Shown in pieces: positions 7,187 to 15,575 of a stretch of 64,000 nucleotides of DNA (the first letter of the stretch is position 1; each line of letters starts with the position of its first letter). The DNA comes from CAWBLP01 sp963721065. Its GTDB lineage: Bacteria; Pseudomonadota; Alphaproteobacteria; Acetobacterales; Acetobacteraceae. The position numbers were made by a program, and so were the translations under genes. The notes beneath the pieces were generated by a model. That model ran no database searches. It saw nothing but the letters and a program-made list of their open reading frames with translations, and had not been told where the DNA came from. The stretch lies in contig CAVRHO010000007.1 in the NCBI GenBank assembly GCA_963721065.1, forward strand, positions 186,001-250,000, written 5' to 3'.

Positions 7187-8731
7187 TCAGTCCAGCGCTG
7201 CGTGCGAGTTGGCGGGTGCCGGGGCCATGCGGCGCGGGCGGCGCATCAGCAGCAACAGCAGCAGCGCCGGCAATGTGGTGAAGATCATCATCTTGTAGTC
7301 GTTCATGTAGGCGATGATCTGCGCCTGATGATTGATGGTATGGTCCAGCAGCGCGGCGCCATGCGCCGTGGTGGGATCCATCATGCGCCCCACGTTGCCC
7401 CCCGACTGCAGCGCGCGATTGAACGGCGTGACGTAGGAGCCGATCTGCTCGTGCAGCACCTGCGTGTTGTGCGCCAGCATGAAGGAGGTGACGGACACGC
7501 CGATCGCCGCGCCGATATTGCGGAACAGGCTGAACAGCGACGCGCCGTCGGTTCGCAACTGCGCCGGCAGCGTGGCGAAGGCGATCACCTGCAGCGGGAT
7601 GAAGATGAAGCCCAGGCCGGCGCCCTGCACCACGATGGTCAGCGCGATCCAGGTCTGGTCCACATCCGGCGTCCAGTGCGTCATCTCCCAGATCGACCAC
7701 ACCAGCAGCAGGATGCCGAAAGCGATGACCTTGCGGGGATCCAGCCGCGAACTCAGGCGCCCGGCCAGCAGCATGGCGCCCATCGTGCCGATGCCGCGCG
7801 GCGCCATCAGCAGGCCGGCGCTCTCCACCGGGTAGTTCGCCAGGTTCTGCAGCCAGGGTGCCATCAGCGCGGAGCTGGACACCAGGATCGTGCCGGCAGC
7901 GAACATCATCGCCAGACCCGAGGCGAAGTTGCGGTCGGCGAACAGCGCGGGGGGAATGAACGGCCGCTTGCCGGTCAGCATGTGGACGATGAACAGGTAG
8001 AGGCCCAACCCGCCCAGCACGGCTTCAGCGAGAATCTCGCCGGAGCTGAACCAGTCCTGGCTCTGGCCGCGGTCCAGCATCATCTGCAGCCCGCCGATGC
8101 CCAGCGACAGCACGCCGAAGCCGATCCAGTCGAACCGCATGTTGAAGTTGGGATGCGAGCGCGGCATGAAAAACAGCAGGCCGAGCGTGGCGAGGATGCC
8201 GAAGGGCAGGTTGATGTAGAAGACGAAGCGCCAGTTGTACATCTCGGTCAGGTAACCGCCGAGGGTCGGGCCGATGATCGGGCCCACCATGACGCCGACG
8301 CCCCAGATCGCCATCGCCTGGCCGCGCTGCTCCATCGGGTAGATGTCCATCATCGTCGCCTGCGACAGCGGCACCAGGGCGGCGCCGAACATGCCCTGCA
8401 TCAGGCGGAAGATGACCATCTCGTCCAGCGACTGCGCGGCACCGCACAGCATGGAGGTGACGGTGAAGCCGATAAGGCAGGCGATGAACAGGTATTTGCG
8501 GCCGAAGCGCGCCGCCATCCAGCCCACCGGCGCGGTCATGATCGCCGCGGCGGTGATGTAGCTGGTCAGGACCCAGGTGATCTCGTCATAGGTCGCCGAC
8601 AGGCTGCCCTGCATGTAGGGCAGGGCGACATTGGCGATCGTCTGGTCCAGCGCCTGCATCAGCGTCGCACCGACGGTGCACAGCGTGATGATCAGGCGGT
8701 GGGGAACCTGGTCGGGCGAGGAGGGTGGCAC
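7187..8731 (-). CDS. emrB: DHA2-family MFS drug efflux pump (EmrB-like)
   Basis: The 514-aa inner-membrane transporter of the 14-helix DHA2 group couples drug extrusion to the proton gradient. Family motifs are visible: LDQTIANVALPYMQGSL in TM1 (motif D1), GWMAARFGRK after TM2 (motif A) and GPIIGPTLGGYL in TM5 (motif C). It is the third gene of the marR-emrA-emrB unit, 144 bp after emrA, and would form a tripartite pump with EmrA and an outer-membrane channel not seen here. A paralogue lies at 55558-57108. Substrates cannot be deduced. Confidence 0.93.
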   Translation of the reverse strand: MPPSSPDQVPHRLIITLCTVGATLMQALDQTIANVALPYMQGSLSATYDEITWVLTSYITAAAIMTAPVGWMAARFGRKYLFIACLIGFTVTSMLCGAAQSLDEMVIFRLMQGMFGAALVPLSQATMMDIYPMEQRGQAMAIWGVGVMVGPIIGPTLGGYLTEMYNWRFVFYINLPFGILATLGLLFFMPRSHPNFNMRFDWIGFGVLSLGIGGLQMMLDRGQSQDWFSSGEILAEAVLGGLGLYLFIVHMLTGKRPFIPPALFADRNFASGLAMMFAAGTILVSSSALMAPWLQNLANYPVESAGLLMAPRGIGTMGAMLLAGRLSSRLDPRKVIAFGILLLVWSIWEMTHWTPDVDQTWIALTIVVQGAGLGFIFIPLQVIAFATLPAQLRTDGASLFSLFRNIGAAIGVSVTSFMLAHNTQVLHEQIGSYVTPFNRALQSGGNVGRMMDPTTAHGAALLDHTINHQAQIIAYMNDYKMMIFTTLPALLLLLLMRRPRRMAPAPANSHAALD

Positions 8732-8875
8732 GAGGCGTTCCTACTGTCTCCGCCTTCCCGTCCGGGAGGGGGCAGGGGGAAGGCGGCCAGGCCCACCCCG
8801 GGTTTGCGGGTCTCGCACGTTTCCCCTCTGCCCGGCTCCCTCTCGCAACGGGGCTGCGGCTTCGTATTCCTTATT

Positions 8876-9976
8876 TCAGAACAAGTCGTGCAGCGTGCGG
8901 GTATGTCCGGTGTCGATATTGGCTTCCACGCTCATGCCGGCGCGCAGCTCGGGATCGCCCGGCTTGCGGTCGATGCTGATGCGCACCGGGATGCGCTGCA
9001 CCACCTTGACCCAGTTCCCGGAGGTGTTCTGCGCCGGCAGGATCGAGAACTCCGATCCGCTGTTGGGTGCGATGCTCTGCACCTTGCCCTTCCAGGTGCG
9101 GCCCGGGTAGGTGTCCACCGTCACGCTCACCGGGTCGCCCGGCTTCACATGGGTCAGCTCGGTTTCCTTGGGGTTCGCTTCTATCCACATCCGCTTGGTG
9201 GAGATGATGCCGAACGCCGCGGTGGCGGCGGCCAGGTACATGCCCGGCTGCACCGTGTCCACCTGGGTAACGATGCCGTCGAACGGCGCGTAGATCACCG
9301 TGTGGTCGAGCTGGCGCTGTGCCTCATCGACCCTCGCCTTGGCCTCCATGTAGCCCGACATCTCGTGCACCGGCTGATGCGGATCACCGCCCAGCTTGGC
9401 CAGTTGCACATTGGCCTGGGTCTTCAGGGCCGCCAGGCCGTGCTGATCCGCCAGAAGCTGGAACTTCGCATTGTCGTAGTCCACGCGGGTCACGCCGCCG
9501 CCTTTCACCAGCTTGGCGTAGCGGTCGAAATTCGCCTGGTCCGCCTGGACCTGCGCCGCCTTCACGTCCACCTCACGCAGCATGCGCTGGTAGTCGAGTT
9601 GGTCGGCCTTCAGGTTGGACACCACGATCCCCAGGTTGGCTTTCGCGGCCGTCAGGGCGATCTGGAAGGGCCTCGGATCAAGTTTCAGCAGCACATCGCC
9701 CTTCCTGACGCGCTGGCCTTCGTGCACCGGAACCGAAACCACGATGCCGGAGACGTCGGTGGACAGTGCTTCCTTCGCGGCCCGCACATAGGCATTGTCG
9801 ATCGAGACGTAGCGGCCGCCGGTCAGCCACCAGGCGCCGGCGCCGATCGCCACCACCAGGATCCCGCCCAGCATCAGGATGGGGCGGAGCAGCGCTCGGC
9901 GGCTGACCCTGCGGCGCACCGGTGCGTCGGTGACCCGCGGGTTGGCCGGCGCCCCGGCTGTGGCGGTTTGCGACAT
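8876..9976 (-). CDS. emrA: HlyD/EmrA-family membrane fusion protein
   Basis: The 366-aa periplasmic adaptor has an N-terminal cytoplasmic tail, a single TM helix (about residues 30-50, LMLGGILVVAIGAGAWWL), a biotinyl-lipoyl-like half (VHEGQRVRKGDVLLKLDPRPF), a coiled-coil hairpin (residues 90-200) and a beta-barrel half. It bridges the DHA2 pump to the outer membrane. Its ATG shares one base with the stop codon of marR (TGATG), so the genes are translationally coupled. The spacer to emrB contains a GGGAGG-type palindrome but no gene. Confidence 0.93.
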   Translation of the reverse strand: MSQTATAGAPANPRVTDAPVRRRVSRRALLRPILMLGGILVVAIGAGAWWLTGGRYVSIDNAYVRAAKEALSTDVSGIVVSVPVHEGQRVRKGDVLLKLDPRPFQIALTAAKANLGIVVSNLKADQLDYQRMLREVDVKAAQVQADQANFDRYAKLVKGGGVTRVDYDNAKFQLLADQHGLAALKTQANVQLAKLGGDPHQPVHEMSGYMEAKARVDEAQRQLDHTVIYAPFDGIVTQVDTVQPGMYLAAATAAFGIISTKRMWIEANPKETELTHVKPGDPVSVTVDTYPGRTWKGKVQSIAPNSGSEFSILPAQNTSGNWVKVVQRIPVRISIDRKPGDPELRAGMSVEANIDTGHTRTLHDLF

Positions 9977-10470
9977 CAGGCGACTTCCTTCGCGTCGGTG
10001 TCGTGGTGGTTGGATTCGGCCTGCCGGCGGGCCGCATGCGCCTCCTGCACCAGCGTCGTCTTCATACGCAGAAGAGCTTCCGTCATGGTTTCCAGGGTGT
10101 CGCGGTCGATGCCCTGGGTCAGCATGGCCGTGATGTCGGCGCGCTCCTCGTCGATCTCACGCAGCACCGGGATGGCGGCATCCTTCAGGTGCAGGCGCCA
10201 GATGCGGCGGTCCTTGGGGTCCGGCCGGCGCTCCACCACGCCGCGCGCTTCCAGCCGGTCGATCAGCCGGGCGACGGTGATGGGCTCGACGTCCAGCAGT
10301 TCGGCCAGCTCCTTCTGGGAGCTGCCGGGCTGACGTTCCAGCCAGATCAGGATACCCCACTGCGCGCGAGTCATGTCATGGGCTGCCCGTGCCCGCTTGT
10401 CGGCATCGACGCGAAGCAGTCGCGCGACGTCGTGCAGCAGGAAGAGCAGGTCACGCTGGCAGTGTTGCAC
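9976..10470 (-). CDS. MarR-family transcriptional regulator of the emrAB operon
   Basis: The 164-aa winged-helix regulator has the MarR core: TRAQWGILIWLERQPGSSQKELAELLDVEPITVARLIDRLEARGVVERR, followed by the wing DPKDRRIWRLHL. The start is a GTG at 10470, because GAGGAGG sits 10 bases upstream; the longer ATG frame from 10554 would run through the promoter. It heads the operon and probably represses it, with drugs as inducers as in EmrR/MarR systems. Two direct TTATCATAAGC repeats upstream are its likely operator. Confidence 0.92.
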   Translation of the reverse strand: MQHCQRDLLFLLHDVARLLRVDADKRARAAHDMTRAQWGILIWLERQPGSSQKELAELLDVEPITVARLIDRLEARGVVERRPDPKDRRIWRLHLKDAAIPVLREIDEERADITAMLTQGIDRDTLETMTEALLRMKTTLVQEAHAARRQAESNHHDTDAKEVA

Positions 10471-10494
10471 CCGGAATCGCCTCCTCAAGAACAA

Positions 10495-10520
10495 GCTTAT
10501 GATAAGGCAGCTTATGATAA
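10495..10520 (-). promoter_or_regulatory. Candidate MarR operator: two TTATCATAAGC direct repeats
   Basis: Identical 11-mers at 10495-10505 and 10510-10520, spaced 15 bp start to start, lie 25-50 bases upstream of the marR start codon. Each contains the near-palindrome TTATCATAA. AT-rich motifs are rare in this GC-rich DNA. Autoregulation is inferred from position. Confidence 0.5.
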
Positions 10521-10567
10521 CCGTGCCAGGGGGTATGTCATGCGGGTGACGCAATGCCGACCCGCCC

Positions 10568-10679
10568 TCGTCACGGGTGCCTCTTTGGTCACGGGGCCTC
10601 TCTGGTCACGGGGCCCTCTCTGGTCACGCGCCCCCTGGTCACGCGCCCCCCTGGTCACGCGCCCCCTGGTCACGCGCCG
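10568..10679. repeat. Tandem GGTCACG(G/C)G array, about seven units
   Basis: About seven units of 15-19 bp, each beginning (G)GTCACGGG or GGTCACGCG followed by a C/T-rich run. Unit length varies by C-run length. It fills the gap between marR and crcB. Unlike several other arrays here, no GC palindrome adjoins it. Confidence 0.8.
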
Positions 10680-10714
10680 CGCTCCCGCTATGGTGAGGCC
10701 AGAGGGGTTTTGCC

Positions 10715-11098
10715 GTGCAGTTGACGAATTTTCTTTGGGTGGCGCTGGGTGGCGCGCTGGGCAGCATGGGTCGGTTCTGGGTCGCGGCGGCGGTCGCCAG
10801 CCTGACCGGGCCGCGTTTCCCGTGGGGCACGATGCTGGTCAACATCGTGGGATCCTTCGTGATCGGCTGGTTCGGGGCACTGACCGCCGATACCGGGCCG
10901 CTGGACGTGCCCAACGGTGTGCGGCTGCTGGTACTGGTCGGGGCGTGCGGCGGTTTCACCACCTTCTCCTCATTCAGCCTGCAGACGCTGGAGCTGCTGC
11001 AATCGGGTGAGGTGGTGCGCGCCGGTGGCTATGTGCTTGGCTCGGTCGCGCTGTGCCTGCTGTTCGTGTGGTTCGGTGTGATGCTGGGGCGCGCATGA
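10715..11098 (+). CDS. crcB: Fluoride ion channel CrcB/Fluc
   Basis: The 127-aa membrane protein exports fluoride as a dual-topology dimer. Hallmarks are GGALGSMGRF in TM1, GTMLVNIVGSFVIG in TM2 and GACGGFTTFSSF in TM3, with four predicted helices. The start is a GTG at 10715 with AGAGG upstream. The following stress-protein gene begins in an ATGA overlap with its stop, so the two are co-translated. I looked for a fluoride riboswitch in the leader and could not identify one. Confidence 0.95.
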   Translation: MQLTNFLWVALGGALGSMGRFWVAAAVASLTGPRFPWGTMLVNIVGSFVIGWFGALTADTGPLDVPNGVRLLVLVGACGGFTTFSSFSLQTLELLQSGEVVRAGGYVLGSVALCLLFVWFGVMLGRA

Positions 11099-11898
11099 GT
11101 GGATCGGAGATCCTGGTGGTGCTGAACCGGCCCGAGGCGGCGGCCGCCTGCCTGCGCGCCGCCGCGGATGCCGCCAGGGCCCTGCCGTCGCCGCACCTCT
11201 CCGTCCTGTACGTGCATCCCGATCCGGGCGCGACCATCCTGCCCACCGAGGAGGTGCTGACCGAGGAGCGTCGTGCGGCGCTGGAGCAGCGGGCGGCCGC
11301 GGACCGCGCCGCATTGCAGGCCGCCTGGACCGCCTGGCGGCCGGCCGCCCCGGCCTCCGACTGGAACGACGCCACCGGCGTGCCGGCCCAGCAGGTGCGC
11401 GCGCGGGCGACAACGGCGGCCCTGGTGGTGATGGCGCTGCCCGGCCCACATCCGCCGCACCTGGAGCGGGCAGCCTTCGACGCGGTGCTGTTCGCCGGGC
11501 GCCACCCGGTGCTGGCCGTGCCCGCGGGCTGGAGCGGACGCTTCGGCCGGCACCTGGCGGTGGGCTGGCGCGACTCGCCCAGCACACGGGGGGCGCTGAG
11601 CGGGCTGCAGCCCTGGCTGGCGGCCGCGGGGCAGATCACCGCCATCGAGGTGGCGAACCACCCGTCCGGCACCACACCGCCGCTGCCGCCGGGTTGGCAG
11701 GGCGGCTTCGCCACGCGAACCGTTGCGCCAACCGACGCAGGCGACGGCGCCATGCTGCTGGACGCCGCCGCCACGGCCGGTGCCGACGGCCTGGTGCTGG
11801 GCGCCTACCGGCGTGGTCGGCTTCTGGAATGGGTGCTGGGCGGCGTCACCGAGCACGTCCTGCACCACGCCCGCCTGCCTTTGTTGCTGAAGCACTGA
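11095..11898 (+). CDS. Universal stress protein (UspA) family
   Basis: The 267-aa protein has a Usp-like fold in two halves. The N-terminal half starts EILVVLNRPEAAAACLRAAADAA. The C-terminal half (HLAVGWRDSPSTRGAL...) ends with the phosphate-binding type motif LVLGAYRRGRLLEWVLGGVTEHVLHHARLPLLL, which matches the usual G-x2-G-x9-G-(S/T) region. The start ATG at 11095 overlaps the crcB stop. The role is presumably stress adaptation; nothing more specific can be read. Confidence 0.85.
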   Translation: MSGSEILVVLNRPEAAAACLRAAADAARALPSPHLSVLYVHPDPGATILPTEEVLTEERRAALEQRAAADRAALQAAWTAWRPAAPASDWNDATGVPAQQVRARATTAALVVMALPGPHPPHLERAAFDAVLFAGRHPVLAVPAGWSGRFGRHLAVGWRDSPSTRGALSGLQPWLAAAGQITAIEVANHPSGTTPPLPPGWQGGFATRTVAPTDAGDGAMLLDAAATAGADGLVLGAYRRGRLLEWVLGGVTEHVLHHARLPLLLKH

Positions 11899-12176
11899 AC
11901 GGTCGCCGTCCGGCAACGTTTCCGCTGGTGCAGACAGCGCTTTCCCGAAGCCACAGGAATGCGGCATAACGTGTCGGTTCGCGCGGAATTAACCCGCAGA
12001 CCACGCCGGGGATGACGGCCTTTGCCTGGGCGTGATGGTTCTAACTGTCTGCGGCCGTGATGGGTGCGAGAGTGGAACTGCGGCCGCGTCGATTGTGGCC
12101 GAGTCGATTGTGGCCCGGTCGGGGATGCCCGTCATCGCGCCGATGGCGGGAACTGCCAGGGAAAGGACTTGCCTGT

Positions 12177-13232
12177 ATGAAGGTGCTGCTGACCGGTGGA
12201 TGCGGGTTCATCGGGTCCGCCGTGGTGCGCCACCTGATCCGTCACGGCGATCACGTCGTGATCAACGTGGACAAGCTGACCTACGCCGCGTCCGAAGACG
12301 CGCTGGAGGAGGCTCGGCATCACCGGCGTCACGTCCTGGTGCACGCGGATATTGCCGATGCGACGGCGATGCGCCAGGTCTTCGCCAGTCATCAGCCGGA
12401 TGCGGTGATGCACCTGGCGGCGGAAAGTCATGTCGATCGCTCGATCGACGGGCCCGACGACTTCCTGCAGACCAATGTGGTCGGTACGTTCGTGCTGCTG
12501 GAGGCGGCGCGGCGGTACCATGCCGGTCTGGAGGGCGATCGCCGGGCGGCATTCCGTTTCCACCACGTATCCACCGATGAGGTGTTCGGCGCGCTGCATG
12601 CCGGCGATCCGCCGTTTACCGAAACAACGCCGTACGATCCGCGCAGCCCGTACTCCGCCAGCAAGGCGGCGTCGGATCATTTCGTACGGGCCTGGTGGCA
12701 CACCTATGGCCTGCCGACCATTGTCAGCAACACCTGCAACAATTACGGTCCCTGGCAGTTTCCCGAGAAGCTGATCCCGCTGGTGACGCTGAACGCTCTG
12801 GAGGGCAAGGAACTGCCGGTGTACGGCGATGGGTCCAACCAACGCGACTGGCTGTTCGTCGAGGACCACGCTGCGGCGCTGGTGCGTGTGCTGGAACGCG
12901 GACAGCCTGGTGGCACCTACGCGATCGGCGCCCGACAGCCGCGCAGCAACCTGGAGGTGGTGCGGGCGATCTGCGCCTACCTGGACAGCAGGCGACCGGA
13001 TCCGGCGGGCCCGCGCGAGCGGTTGATCCGCTTCGTGACCGACCGGCCGGGGCACGATTTCCGCTACGAAATCGATCCGGCCCGTACCGAGGCGGCGCTG
13101 GACTGGAAAGCGCCACACGACTTCACCACCGGGCTGGCGCGCACGATCGACTGGTATCTGGACAACCAGGCATGGTGGGGGCCGGTGCGCGCCCAGCGCT
13201 ATGCCGGACAGCGGCTGGGGACGGCGGCATGA
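12177..13232 (+). CDS. rfbB: dTDP-glucose 4,6-dehydratase
   Basis: This enzyme catalyses the second step of dTDP-L-rhamnose synthesis. The 351-aa extended SDR has the NAD motif TGGCGFIGSAVVRHL at residues 7-13, HLAAESHVDRSI, the STDEVFG loop and the catalytic YSASKAASDH. The ATG at 12177 follows a GGAAAGG-like ribosome binding site. It is the first of four rfb genes joined by ATGA or near-zero spacing. A short 15-bp repeat (GTCGATTGTGGCC-type, about 2.5 copies, 12092-12122) lies upstream. Confidence 0.97.
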   Translation: MKVLLTGGCGFIGSAVVRHLIRHGDHVVINVDKLTYAASEDALEEARHHRRHVLVHADIADATAMRQVFASHQPDAVMHLAAESHVDRSIDGPDDFLQTNVVGTFVLLEAARRYHAGLEGDRRAAFRFHHVSTDEVFGALHAGDPPFTETTPYDPRSPYSASKAASDHFVRAWWHTYGLPTIVSNTCNNYGPWQFPEKLIPLVTLNALEGKELPVYGDGSNQRDWLFVEDHAAALVRVLERGQPGGTYAIGARQPRSNLEVVRAICAYLDSRRPDPAGPRERLIRFVTDRPGHDFRYEIDPARTEAALDWKAPHDFTTGLARTIDWYLDNQAWWGPVRAQRYAGQRLGTAA

Positions 13233-14104
13233 AGGGCATTCTACTGGCGGGCGGCTCCGGCACGCGGCTGCATCCAATGACGCTGGCGGCATCGAAACAG
13301 TTGCTGCCGGTGTATGACAAGCCGATGGTCTATTACCCGCTGTCCACGCTGATGCTGGCCGGGATCCGCGACATCCTGGTGATCTCCACGCCGGAGGACC
13401 TGCCGCAGTTCCGTCGGCTGCTGGGCAGCGGCGAGCGCTTCGGCGTGCGCTTCGCCTATGCGGAGCAGCCGAACCCGGACGGGATCGCGCAGGCGTTTCT
13501 GATCGGGCGGGACTGGATCGCCGGTGAGGCCTGCGCGCTGGCGCTGGGTGACAATCTGATCCACGGCGATCACCTGTCCACCGTGTTGCAGGCCGCTGCG
13601 AGCCGCCCGGTGGGTGCCACGGTGTTCGCCTATCAGGTGCGCGACCCGGAACGCTATGGCGTGGTCAGTTTCGACGCGGCCGGCAAGGCGGTGGAGGTGG
13701 TGGAAAAGCCCACCACCCCGACCTCCAACTGGGCGGTGACCGGGCTGTATTTCTACGACAATCAGGTCAGCGACCTGGCCCGCACCATCCGACCGTCGCG
13801 GCGCGGCGAACTGGAGATCACCGACCTCAACCGCCTGTACATGGAGGCCGGCACGCTGCAGGTGGAGCGGCTGTCGCGCGGCTGCGCCTGGCTGGACGCC
13901 GGCATGCCCGACAGTCTTTTGCAGGCGGCGACGTTCGTGCAGACAATTCAGTCGCGCACAGGCATGCTGGTCGGCTGCCCGGAGGAGGTGGCGTTCCGCA
14001 TGGGTTTCATCGACGCCACCGCGCTGCGCGGGCAGGCGAGGCGGCTGGGGAAAACCGAACTCGGGCGCGTGCTGCTGGAACTGGCCGAAGGGGAACTGGC
14101 TTGA
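13229..14104 (+). CDS. rfbA: Glucose-1-phosphate thymidylyltransferase
   Basis: This enzyme makes dTDP-glucose from dTTP and glucose-1-phosphate, the entry step of the pathway. The 291-aa protein starts MKGILLAGGSGTRLHPMT (nucleotide-binding loop), followed by SKQLLPVYDKPM and the metal-binding LGDNLIHGD. The length is typical (about 290 aa). The start ATG overlaps the rfbB stop (ATGA). Confidence 0.97.
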   Translation: MKGILLAGGSGTRLHPMTLAASKQLLPVYDKPMVYYPLSTLMLAGIRDILVISTPEDLPQFRRLLGSGERFGVRFAYAEQPNPDGIAQAFLIGRDWIAGEACALALGDNLIHGDHLSTVLQAAASRPVGATVFAYQVRDPERYGVVSFDAAGKAVEVVEKPTTPTSNWAVTGLYFYDNQVSDLARTIRPSRRGELEITDLNRLYMEAGTLQVERLSRGCAWLDAGMPDSLLQAATFVQTIQSRTGMLVGCPEEVAFRMGFIDATALRGQARRLGKTELGRVLLELAEGELA

Positions 14105-14658
14105 ACGTCGAACGCCTGGCGCTGCCCGAAGTCCTGCTGCTGACTCCCCGCCGTTTCGGCGACGGGCGCGGGTTCTTTTCCGAGACCTGGAGCCAGCGGC
14201 GCTATCAGGAGATCGGCATTCCGGGTCCCTTCGTGCAGGACAACCACAGCTACTCCGCGGTGCGCGGCGTGGTGCGCGGCCTGCACCTGCAGATCCAGCC
14301 CAGCGTGCAGGGCAAGCTGGTGCGCGTGGTGCGCGGCGCGATCTGGGACGTGGCGGTGGACGTCCGGCATGGCTCGCCGACCTTCGGCCAGCACGCCGCG
14401 GCGGTGCTCAGCGCGGAGAACTGGCAGCAGTTGTGGATTCCCGGTGGGTTCCTGCACGGATTCTGCACGCTGCAGCCGGATACCGAGGTGATCTACAAGG
14501 TCACCGCGGATTACGACAAAGCGGCCGAACGCGGAGTGATCTGGAACGATCCCGACCTGGCACTACCCTGGCCGATCCGTCCCGAGGAGGCGGTGCTGTC
14601 CGACAAGGATCAGGTGCTGCCGCGGTTGGCGGACTGCCCCGTGTGGTTCCAGGTCTGA
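14101..14658 (+). CDS. rfbC: dTDP-4-dehydrorhamnose 3,5-epimerase
   Basis: The 185-aa cupin epimerase carries the family core: DGRGFFSETW, the catalytic-His segment VRGLHLQ, VVRGAIWDVAVDVR, and IPGGFLHGFCTL with VIYKVTADY. It probably starts at a TTG at 14101 that overlaps the rfbA stop by four bases; no in-frame ATG fits. A second, frameshifted copy lies at 21077-21611 on the other strand. Confidence 0.95.
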   Translation: MNVERLALPEVLLLTPRRFGDGRGFFSETWSQRRYQEIGIPGPFVQDNHSYSAVRGVVRGLHLQIQPSVQGKLVRVVRGAIWDVAVDVRHGSPTFGQHAAAVLSAENWQQLWIPGGFLHGFCTLQPDTEVIYKVTADYDKAAERGVIWNDPDLALPWPIRPEEAVLSDKDQVLPRLADCPVWFQV

Positions 14659-14659
14659 A

Positions 14660-15565
14660 ATGGCGACGTCTGGCATGGCGACCCGACCGATCCTGGTGAC
14701 CGGCGGGTCCGGTCAGGTTGCGACGGCACTGGAAGCCGTGGCGCGCGTGCCCGTGCGCCGGGTCGGCCGGCCGGTCTTCGATTTCGCCCGGTCGGTAACC
14801 ATGGCCGCGGTGATGGCGGAGACGGCGCCGTCGCTGGTGGTCAACGCGGCCGCCTACACCGCGGTGGATGCCGCGGAGACCGATGCGGACGCCGCATTCC
14901 GCGCCAATCGCGACGGGCCTGCCGAACTGGCGATGCTCTGCGCCGCGGCGGGCATTCCGCTGATTCATATCTCGACCGACTACGTGTTCGACGGCGCCAA
15001 GGGGGCGCCCTATGTCGAGACCGACCCGGTGTCACCGCAAGGTGTGTACGGCGTCAGCAAGGCGGCCGGAGAGCAGTCCGTGATGCGGCTGTGTCCCCGA
15101 TCCATCGTGCTGCGCACCGCGTGGGTTTATTCGGCCACCGGCAAGAACTTCGTGCGGACCATGCTGACGCTGGGACGCACCCGCGACCGGTTGACCGTGG
15201 TGGCTGACCAGAAGGGCTGTCCCACCAACGCGGCGGACCTGGCCCGGGCCATCCTGGCGATTGCCGCCCGCATCGCCGCGGAGGGATGGCAGGACCGGTT
15301 TGCCGGCGTGTACCACGCGGCCGGCAGCGGCTGGACGACCTGGCACGGCCTGGCCACGGCAGCCTTCGAGGAAGCCGCCCGGCACGGCCTGCGGATGCCG
15401 GAGGTGGCGCCGATCGCCACCGCCGACTGGCCCACACCGGCACGGCGGCCGGCCGACTCCCGGTTCGATTGTGGCAAGCTGGCTGCGACATTCGGTGTGC
15501 GGCTGCCGGACTGGCGCAGCAGCCTGGGCCCCACCGTCGATGCCATACTTGCCACCGGCGGCTGA
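14660..15565 (+). CDS. rfbD: dTDP-4-dehydrorhamnose reductase
   Basis: This enzyme catalyses the last step to dTDP-L-rhamnose, NAD(P)H-dependent. The 301-aa SDR shows TGGSGQVA, VNAAAYTAVDAAE, ISTDYVFDG and YGVSKAAGE with the catalytic Tyr and Lys. It starts one base after rfbC. With rfbBAC it completes the pathway, so rhamnose is likely a component of the surface glycan built by the neighbouring transferases. Confidence 0.97.
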   Translation: MATSGMATRPILVTGGSGQVATALEAVARVPVRRVGRPVFDFARSVTMAAVMAETAPSLVVNAAAYTAVDAAETDADAAFRANRDGPAELAMLCAAAGIPLIHISTDYVFDGAKGAPYVETDPVSPQGVYGVSKAAGEQSVMRLCPRSIVLRTAWVYSATGKNFVRTMLTLGRTRDRLTVVADQKGCPTNAADLARAILAIAARIAAEGWQDRFAGVYHAAGSGWTTWHGLATAAFEEAARHGLRMPEVAPIATADWPTPARRPADSRFDCGKLAATFGVRLPDWRSSLGPTVDAILATGG

Positions 15566-15575
15566 CCGTCCCGCG

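Noticed and set aside
7184..10333. A 1049-residue open frame on the plus strand
   Set aside because: It is the shadow of emrB, emrA and marR on the minus strand, with no recognisable motif.
10471..10714. A fluoride riboswitch before crcB
   Set aside because: The leader is occupied by the marR promoter region and the GGTCACG array; I could not fit the conserved pseudoknot core.
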